Shown in pieces: positions 55,631 to 64,000 of a stretch of DNA of 64,000 bases. The stretch's first letter is position 1; each line of letters opens with the position of its first letter. The stretch is from positions 7,142,501-7,206,500 of the forward strand of contig CM075770.1 of assembly GCA_037974665.1 (NCBI GenBank), written 5' to 3'. This stretch comes from Ehretia macrophylla. Taxonomy: Eukaryota; Streptophyta; Magnoliopsida; Boraginales; Ehretiaceae. The notes beneath the pieces are model-generated. The model did no database searches, was not told the origin of the DNA, and saw nothing but the letters and a program-made list of their open reading frames with translations. Made by a program: the position numbers and the translations under genes.

Positions 55631-58051
55631 GGAAACCCCACTTTCATGCTTATCTCGTTTTACGTGCTATACCTCGTTTTGCGTGCATATGATCTGTTTA
55701 TGTGTTATAGGACCTAGAAAGTTATAATTTTGATGTCAATACTCCTAATACGTGCTAAATGTGCATTCATGAAATTTTCATAAAAAACGGAGTCAGAAAT
55801 TTTATCGTCGATTTTCAGTGAATAGTATTTTCGAAACACGTCCGCTAAAATTTTGAAACTGGTCTTTTTAACCCTTCTAGACCTAGTCCACGGACTTTAA
55901 TAGACCTGTGTTTGATGAAAACGGTTTTAAAATCGGCTTTAGAATTTATTAGGGTTTTTACACCGACTTTTACAAAAATCGAGTTTTAAGCCGACTCGGG
56001 TGAAATTGTTGGATTGTAAAACTTCTTGTCACCTAAAAATAATCCACTTGAGATATCTTGGGGGTTGCATAATTATTTTTAACTTGGTGAGCAATAAAAT
56101 GCAATTAAAGTCATTAAAAACACAAAAATACTAATTAAAACTAACTTTGACTTTGCATTTTTTTAATTGACCAAGCTTTTAAATACTACTTGTCATCAAC
56201 ACACACTCACACAACACAAAACACACTCCACAAACACACACAAGGCCGAGAGGAAGAAGAGAGAAAAAGAAAAGAAATTTCAAAGCTTTTCAATCCAATT
56301 TTTCAAAGAAAAACCTAGTTTTTGTCCGTAGAACTTCGCACCGACTTGGATTCTGCTTGTTGGGCACGCATAGCACGCATTCCTAGGCTTATATCGCATC
56401 AAAGGTGAGAGAAAAATTCTAGATCTCAAAATGTCATTTTTGTGTTTTTGTGTATAAATGAAGATTGAACCGTTAGAATTGAAATCTGATGATAGATTAT
56501 TGCTCCTTGCATGCTAGGGATCGTTATATACTAATACTACGAATTTATGTCGGATGTAGCATAATTTTTATTTTCCGGGTATTTAATTTTGATTAAAATG
56601 TTCAAAGTTGAATTAAATGAGTTGTGTTGATCGAAATCGATTGCCGTCGATTTCTAAATACTTGATAATTACGTGTTAGCGCTGTTGTAATGCCGAATTT
56701 CGATTACATTGTTCGTGTGAAAATCCAAAAAATCCAGCCATGACATCCTAGGGTTTTAGGGTTATCGGGCATGATTTGGAGGTGTTATGGTGGATTTCCG
56801 AGAGGGCTAATGTAGTAGGTTGAATGGGTGAATGATAGGAACTGATTTGGCAATGTTTGGATTAGTAGATTGTAAGTTATGAATTTTAGAAGTTTATGTG
56901 GTCATTCTTTAATTTCTTGATCGATGCCTTTAGATGGTTGGGTAGTGTTCGAGTGTTGAATGATGAGTTGTTGATGAGTAATTTAGAGTTTAATTATGTA
57001 TATTATGCATGTCCGGTTAGATGGCCTACTTTGTCATCTAACTACGTTGTTTGTTGTTTAATTTAATATTGATGTTATATTGATGTTATTGATTGATTAT
57101 TATTGAGTTCGGGAATCGGGCACTTTCGTTGCTGATCTCCCAATTGATTGATTGATGATTGATTGATGATTGATGATTATGGAGTCTTGGTATGTGTGTG
57201 CCACCTCTCGGGCAGCGTCGGGCTGTCGGGTTGATAACGGCATGACTGCCATAGGCTACCCCCAGCTCGCATGACGGAGGTGTCATGGAGGGAGGGGCTA
57301 GTGAGGTACCTCGGGTGCGTGAGTAATGGGGAGTTATAAGAAGAACGGTTGAGATCGTGATGGCGTTTGGAGCTACACCAAATAGAGTATCCTTTAATGA
57401 ATGGTTATATAGTTATGTGATGATAATGTTATTATTGTTGTTGTGTGTTTACTTGCTCAAAGGACTAAATCCAAGGAGCGTAGTGAATACTGTCGAGATC
57501 TATCGGATCCTCACTGAGCTTATGTATGTAAGCTCACTCTCTATTATTGCATGCTTACAGGTGTTGCAGAGCCGGATTACGGGTACGTGCCTCCTGAGGA
57601 GGAAAATGTGCCTTACGTGGACGAGTCATATGTTCCTGAGTCTTATCCATGACTATATGTTATTTAAATGTCATGTATATTAGTTTAATAGACTTTTATA
57701 TGCTTTATGGTTCTTATTGTAATAGATGTTGTAAGATGATGATCCAAACGATGTTAATTTAGTGGCTTTCTTTTGTCTATGGTTAAGTTGTAGTTGTGTC
57801 TCAACTTATTTTTGAAATGTATGATAAAGTTGAGGTATTGTATGTCATGTTGGAACGGAGGCGTATAACGAGGATGGTTTATTGTATAATATGGTTGTGT
57901 TGTATGTTGTTGTTTGTATTGAGGAATTACTGGATGTATGATGTTTTATGAGGTTGGTTTAGAACCTCGGAAATCTGTTTACTGTCGTTATGCCGCCGAA
58001 ATTCCGTTGCGTCCTGACTGATTATAGGTGGGGTCGAGTTGGGGCGTGACA
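55629..58051 (+). repeat. 3' LTR (2.42 kb)
   Basis: Collinear with 48186-50609 over the full length, ending GGGGCGTGACA. Its outer-edge bases merge with the polypurine tract, so the left boundary is uncertain by a few bases. Confidence 0.93.
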
Positions 58052-58056
58052 GGACG
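58052..58056. repeat. target-site duplication, right (GGACG)
   Basis: Exact match of 48181-48185. Confidence 0.9.
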
Positions 58057-61000
58057 CTTTTCATTCCTCTTTGGTCCCTTCCTTTTTTTTCTATGGTTAC
58101 TCGGCCAAGTAAAGTCAATTTCAAGTCTTGCTTTAAGAAAAAGACGTTTGACTTTTGGAAAATGAAGACTGAATCTTTCCTTGGCAAAGGGGATCCCCAT
58201 TCCCCTTTCTCTAAAATAATAAGGGTTCCAAAAAGCTTACCTTATATTATAGAAAAGTTTTTGAAAGGGGCAGGTTTCAGTCTTCAAGTCTGTCTTCTTC
58301 AATGGATAAGATTCAAAGGGCTTGACTGCACCTTCATCTGTGGCTTACGAAAAAAGGAGAATCCAAGGGCTCTTTACTAATATAATATCATAGGGGACAC
58401 TTCCTTGAAGAAAGCCGTACTCCCATCAACTTTTAAGTAGATAAAGAAGTTCAAGCTAGTGACATCAGCTATCGGCTATTGGCCTTTGTGAAAGCTTCAC
58501 CTCAATATGTTTGATACCTTTCCAAACCTTCTTCTTCGTCAATGATTATGGGTCGCTCCTGTCCTGTAGTTCGATACACTAGTCTAAGGCTAGTTGCCTA
58601 TGCAACATCTTGAGTTTATAGTACAGTTAGCTTTGGTTATCACTACACCCTCTCTAGACAAACGATTTGATTCAAACCACTCTACTACTTGTACAGTAGC
58701 ACTCTGGCTTAATAATCGCATAGGCTCCCGGGAACCCTACTCAAGAAAGAAGGGGACTCCCTAAAAGAGACTGCTAACTGGTATGGAGGGACTAGCTTTG
58801 CTTGCTTCCTAGTCAAATATGCCTTATCTGTCTTACTTTAATATGAATGGTAAAAGAAAAAAGAAACTTCCTACAGATTGCTCGAACCATGTAATCTAAT
58901 CAATGCGCCTATTCCCCTAAATCAAGACAAAAGGGATTCCGAGTGCTTTATATATAAACCAGCGATACCACTATGGGATAGTGAAAGGCCCCATCTTCAG
59001 TCTCGTCCTTACATTAGACCAAGGGGAATCACGACTGCTTCCTTGCCAAAATAACGAGGAGATGGAAAGGCAGATAGATTGGGTAAGGGAGTACGAGTTG
59101 ATATCGATAACCATTGGCATTCGAGCCAACCTAAATAGCATCGATGAGTATTGGTCAGATAATGACTAGCTCTTTCGACTTGGGTAAAACAAGACTTTCC
59201 TTCAGGTTTTAAGTCACACAACTGATCTGCGACATCCTTTCTTATAGCCACTAAGTTGTGTTTTTTAGGAATGTTAATGCTTTCATCAACGCCCCATTCA
59301 TCTCAAAATGAAGTCGTAACAAGATAGTCGTAGAGACACCTGTGGTTGGATTGAATCCTTCGCTTTATTATGATATAGAGTACTTTGAAATTGAGTGGCA
59401 TTTGGGCCCATAGATAAAGTCACTGAGAAGCGTTCTAAATACTTTTCAACAAGGGCATAAAGCATAAGAATAAAAGTGATCTTTCCATTATAATATAATA
59501 GAAAAAGGAACCCGGACTCAGTAATAGAATAACTATCTCGTAAGAAGAAGAACGAAAACAAATGGTGCATTTAGGTGATTTCCATATCATATTGGAATCT
59601 CAACTAGGACAGGAGGGGCAGTCTATTATTCCAATCCAACAAAGACGATCAGGGAACTGCCAGTTCTCCTTATCCAGTCTAGCTATCCATCCAAGAGCCA
59701 GGATCCACTCCAGTTGGAGTTTTTCTTGTTGCAAAGTCATTCAAGTTCAAGCGTCACTATAATATATACTAAGACAAGAAGGAAGAAAAAAGCTAGGCAT
59801 TCCTAGGAAAGCCCTTGCTTAAGAGGAAAGACTGCTTGTTACATGAGAGGGTACGTACTGTCAGAACGAAAGGGAGAACGAACAAGTATTCATCTCTATC
59901 TCTCCAAGCGACTACTACTAAGTTGATATTCTTTTTGGAAGAAAGACCATGACCGGACCTAAGCCCCCCTCAATAGGGTCTCTCATTTCTTTTCTAAGGT
60001 ATATTAGCTGTCTGTGAAAGGCTTTCTCGCCTACTCTACTAAACTAATAAGATTGAATATTAAAAAGAAGACGCACCTGGGATCAGATACATCTTGAATC
60101 CATGAATTCTGGTTTTTCCTTTTTTTTAGTCAATCGATGAGAGAAAAAGTCGAAGTGGGCAAGGTTATTTACTTTATGAACCAGTAACGAATGGTTCCGG
60201 TGAAGAGGTCTCGTAGCCAAAAGTCAATCAATCCACCAGTTCATTTTATGATTGATTAGAAAGACCAACCCCGGCCCTAGTGAGAAGAAGATGGTTAGAT
60301 GCCAATTGAAAGAGGGGTAGTTTTATCCATGATGATAGGGTGGCTCTCTTTGCCCTTTCAATCTGCTTCCTAAACTAAATGAGGATCTAGCTGTGGATGA
60401 TGTCCTAGCAGGAGAGTCAACCTTTGAATATTAATGCCTGCCCTATTGGAGATTCCAACTATAGCTTTTATGCATTTATGCATTTTCTTTTTATGCGACA
60501 AGTATGTGACCTTGGGAATTAGGTTCGGGAGTTGCTTCAGCAATTTAAGCTAGTTCTAGGTGTCAATAATAGAAAAAGATTGGGAAAGACCATGGAGGTT
60601 GACAAACCTATGCTGTTGGGAAAGCCTCTCATCAAGAAGAAAAAAAGAAAGTAGGACAATAGCTGACTGAACCTTTGGGCTCTTTTTCTGTAAAGATCCT
60701 TTTCTTAAAGGGACATTTCCGCACTCATTTCAGATCATAGAGGTCGGGCTTCAGTCGAACAACCTTCTCCCTCCCTTCCGCCAATGAAACTACTCTTGCA
60801 AAGTCAAAAGGTAAAGGTTGTCTTCGTAACTAATCAAAGCATTGGAATGAAATCGTGGGCTTACAGGTATAGATAGCTTGGTTTTTGAATAGATAAGACC
60901 TTCCTATAGAGGATATTTGGACGGGGTGGGCTAAGCTAATCAGCAAGCTTATTCAGACATGTTTATGCACAGATAGCAGATATTGATTCAAAACTCTTCC

Positions 61001-61906
61001 TTAGTGACTTAGGCTTAGTTGACCTACCTTTATTGAGGAGCTACAGACTTAAGAAACTGCCATAGATTGCAGTTTACCTAACGTTCTAACAACTATCTAG
61101 TTCTACCAGCTATAATCCATAGATGATCTTAGTAAGCTAATCAGAAGGCTTATCCGTACATGATAGCGGCATTCTGACCTAAAGGGAAAAGGCCTTCCCT
61201 GCGGGGCCTTACGCACTCAACTTGCAGGAAAACCGTGTCCTAGGCATATTAATTCTAGTCGCATAAAGGCAGAAAGAGAGAATGCTATGTTTAGATAGAT
61301 AGGTAAGCGTGTAGGGGAGTCTTACCCAGGTGAAACTTGAATGCCTGCAGTCAGGAAGCTTGGATAAACCTTGTAAGGGCCGTTGATAGAAGTAGCCATT
61401 AAAGGAAGAAAGAGCTACTAAGCACGCTATAAGAGAGAGACGTTTGATGATATTTCCTATACCTATTGGCCTTTTTCTACTTATCTTTCGCTCAATCACC
61501 AAAAATTAGATTATATAAGAAAGTTGACCGCTAAAGAGCTTCTTTTCCTTTTCCTGTACCTGCCTCAGGTTTATAAACGTTCTTCGGCATAGTCTTTTTC
61601 CTCAACCAAGACTGGCAGCTTCTACAACTCTTTCAAAGCTAGTATAGGTAGAAAAGCTTTTGGCAAGGGACTAGACTAAACCTTTGTTCGTACTGGAGGG
61701 CGAACCTTTCCATTGAGGCCTTAAAGTTTTCCACTGGAAATGTCTCTATGCCAAGCTTCATGCCTTTGTTTTGAATGATTTTCTAACAAGCTGTGGAACT
61801 TCCCGCCCCGGGATTCGGACTTATTTACCATAGGAAGTAGTCCAATCTTTTTCAAAATAAGATAAGCCAATCCTAGAAGAATAACACAGGAAGGATCAGC
61901 ACTATC
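58057..61906. other. mitochondrial-like DNA (NUMT), right part
   Basis: Continues 44565-48185 across the retrotransposon. Contains the 3' end of mitochondrial rrn18 (59308-59357). Otherwise no gene is recognised: open frames are all under about 115 codons and none matches a family I know. A partly repeated motif (TAAGCTAATCAG near 60934 and 61133) is present. The right edge at 61906 is set by another LTR; the segment may go on beyond it. Confidence 0.65.
59308..59357 (+). pseudogene. rrn18: 3' end of mitochondrial 18S rRNA (rrn18) fragment
   Basis: TGAAGTCGTAACAAG, then a diverged middle, then GGTTGGATTGAATCC. The GTCGTAACAAG core marks the 3' end of small-subunit rRNA, and the ending TTGAATCC is the plant mitochondrial form (plastid ends GGATCACCTCC, nuclear 18S ends GGATCATTG). 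Several differences from the usual mitochondrial sequence fit decay in the nucleus. Only about 50 bases remain; sequence before and after is not rRNA. Confidence 0.8.
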
Positions 61907-64000
61907 TGTAGTGCCCCGATCCCGCACGGGACTAAGACTTCTATCGATCTCTTTAATCTCAACCCGATCCCAAACCCGGTCACAATTTTAAGGAAAAACG
62001 GATAGAATCTCCTCTGTACCGGGGACATTCGGAGATCTATAAACATGCATAATTCAAGCATTCTAACATTCAACAACATAAAGCCAATCTTTCATGCTAC
62101 CACCAACATACATTCGTCCCTTCCACCGATTCAATAGCAATTAACAATTCCAAACAACTCTATTTCCTGTTATATGCACTCCTATTCAACATACTTGGTT
62201 GTAATCAAAATGTCATGCATAATATACAGGTATCGATGCCACTAAACAATTAACATATTAACATACTATACATTTTAGTCACGAGCTTACAATACTTGAC
62301 AACCTTGCTACATAAAGACATACTAGACTACACGGTCTCGAAATATATAAAAGAATGACTTCAAGAGCCTTAATTACAATGAGTAATCAAATAAACACGA
62401 GGGAGTCTATATATAATATGTACAAGCACCACGTGATGGCAATTCACAGCCCTTCTCGGGAGATGCGCCTGAAGTCCTTACAAAATATTAAAGTGAGGCT
62501 GAGCATACATAACATGTATGCCCAGTGAGGGATAGACCAAGAAAGGGTCGTGCAAAACAAATAATAGACAACAAATAGGTCAAGGCCAATTAACAGTATC
62601 TCGACACATAAGCCATGTAGATTCAATTAATATAGCACGCAGTAATAAATAATTATAACACACATTGAGAGGTTTCGAGACTAAAAAAGAAATGATTCAT
62701 TCAAGACGATATACAAGCCATATAACACTTTCAATTCGATATAACACTTTCGATTCGATATAATGCTTTCGATTCAATAACGATATACGATTTTTGATAA
62801 ACGATAAGCCGGCGAATCCCCCTTATCTCTCCAATGGGTGTACTCCGAATGTACCTCGATCCTACGACCCAACTCTCAATGGTAGCATTGTCCCAAGTGA
62901 GAAAGCGGACTCCGAGGGTAGCAATATTCCAAGTGAGAGAGGGAATAGGAAACGGTGCTAGAGCATACCCAATACCGGCAAGCTCGTTGCTGCCCAACAA
63001 GGCCCATCGTAACCATTCCTGACCATGGTTGCAACCAACGAGACGATACAAGACTTGACACGACAAAACACAACACGACATGGCATAACATACATGTCAC
63101 GACACTTATCAAATATGGCCAACATACATAACAATAAATGCACAATCGAGTACACAAACAATACAATTAAGGTAAAATATTAAGTTAGTTAAAATACCAA
63201 GAATGATTCAACCCTCACCTTTACTGAGCTCCAAAATACGAGAAACAGTTCAATGGATCAACCTTATCATGCAATATAATATATATTTATCACGAGGATT
63301 CACATAGTTAACATTTATAACCGATATTCAATGTTCGGTCTATATATCATTCAACTAAGCAATATATCCATGAAATGCAATGACAATCAATATAGGAAGT
63401 ATAGGGTGCGTGCGACATTTCAAGGTAACACAAGTCTAATTCTCAATTTCAACTATTATGCTTAAAGTCAATAGAAATTATGCGCCTAAGAACTCATATG
63501 ATAACCAAACTTGAAACTGACTTCACACCCCATTCAAGGACATTTTATGATCCACTTAAAAGCTATGAAACCCTGGTTCGGCCGACGTTTACCCAAAAAC
63601 CCTGATTTCCCTCTTACAGTTTTACAAAAGAACTATATCACCCGAAATCCCAACCAACGTAAAAAATGCATGGAAAGTGCCTCCATGACCTACTAAGACA
63701 AATCCCTAAATAAAAACGAGCAAACAGACAACTCCGTTTTTCGGCCCCAACTTAAAATAGGCCCATTTTCATGATTTTCTCAAAGAGCATCTCAATTTTA
63801 TTCCACATTATGTCAATCTAATATGCCAAAGACCTACATGAGCGAGGAATTCAAAATCCGAGACGAAAATATTTTCTAGGTCATTTTCATAGCAAAAGTA
63901 CTATTCAATCATCTTCCCCAAGTGCCATTTTCATTTTCAATCATTCAACAAGCATTTTAAACCATCAAATATATTCTATCGAGTCATTAGAGCATATAAG
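61907..64000 (-). mobile_element. gypsy-type LTR of a further family, minus orientation, cut by window edge
   Basis: Starts TGTAGTGCCCCGATCCCG, a typical U5-side edge read in minus orientation. At 62833-63000 it shares the GGGTGTACTCCGAATGTACC and CTACGACCCAACTCTC block with the LTRs of the elements to the left. The rest is only distantly related. At least 2.1 kb long with no coding region in view. It bounds the mitochondrial-like DNA. Confidence 0.65.

Larger units (their letters stand above)
48186..58051 (+). mobile_element. Ty3/gypsy chromovirus, end-to-end, young
   Basis: A 9.87-kb element with LTRs at 48186-50609 and 55629-58051, a tRNA-Met primer site, a polypurine tract, an exact 5-bp target duplication, and domains in the order gag, zinc knuckles, protease, RT, RNase H, integrase, chromodomain. 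All coding parts lie in one reading frame, which has about six breaks, so it looks whole in structure but dead. The LTRs differ by only about 2-3 percent by eye, implying insertion within roughly the last million years or so. Different family from the elements with 3.7-kb LTRs, but the same chromovirus group. Confidence 0.97.

Noticed and set aside
58039-58380. 113-codon open frame at the right retrotransposon border
   Set aside because: It begins inside the LTR and target duplication and continues into mitochondrial-like DNA, so it is a chance fusion.
59308-59357. Plastid 16S or nuclear 18S rRNA 3' end
   Set aside because: The terminal bases TTGAATCC fit the mitochondrial form, not GGATCACCTCC (plastid) or GGATCATTG (nuclear).

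Overview
This is nuclear DNA of a seed plant, probably a flowering plant. No intact host protein-coding gene is visible. Three things show it is a plant: a long tandem array of 5S rRNA genes of plant type, Ty3/gypsy chromovirus (Tekay/Del-like) LTR retrotransposons primed by initiator tRNA-Met, and about 7.5 kb of apparent plant mitochondrial DNA carrying a piece of mitochondrial rrn18 and a group II intron domain. The species cannot be told from the sequence.

Layout. (1) 1-7294: a minus-strand gypsy element cut by the window edge, followed by a short minus-strand LTR piece joined head to head to a plus-strand LTR of the same family. (2) 7295-14661, 26907-27242 and 28683-41610: one 5S rDNA array of about 20.6 kb, now in three blocks, with 32 recognisable 5S copies on the plus strand at a basic period near 680 bp. 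(3) 14667-26906: a whole-length but decayed minus-strand gypsy element with 3.7-kb LTRs, sitting in a 5S spacer with a 5-bp target duplication. (4) 27248-28682: a composite insertion in the next spacer, made of a miniature LTR (TRIM-like) unit and a gypsy LTR remnant. (5) 41611-44564: a plus-strand gypsy LTR inserted at the 3' end of the last 5S copy and broken off on its far side. (6) 44565-48185 and 58057-61906: mitochondrial-like DNA (a NUMT), split by (7) 48186-58051, a young gypsy element with about 2.4-kb LTRs and a GGACG target duplication. (8) 61907-64000: a minus-strand LTR of a further, related gypsy family running off the window.

The most notable structure is the internal order of the 5S array. 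Its copies fall into recognisable types. In the left and central parts two types mostly alternate (about 1.36 kb per pair). Between about 35.9 and 41.6 kb four types repeat as an A-B-C-D block of about 2.47 kb, and each A-to-B interval carries the same shortened spacer. This is satellite-like higher-order organisation in what is normally a homogenised gene family. The copies differ from each other at many sites and show heavy loss of CpG. The array therefore looks like a silenced, non-homogenised 5S locus that has repeatedly taken up chromoviral elements. All identity and age values are estimates by eye.
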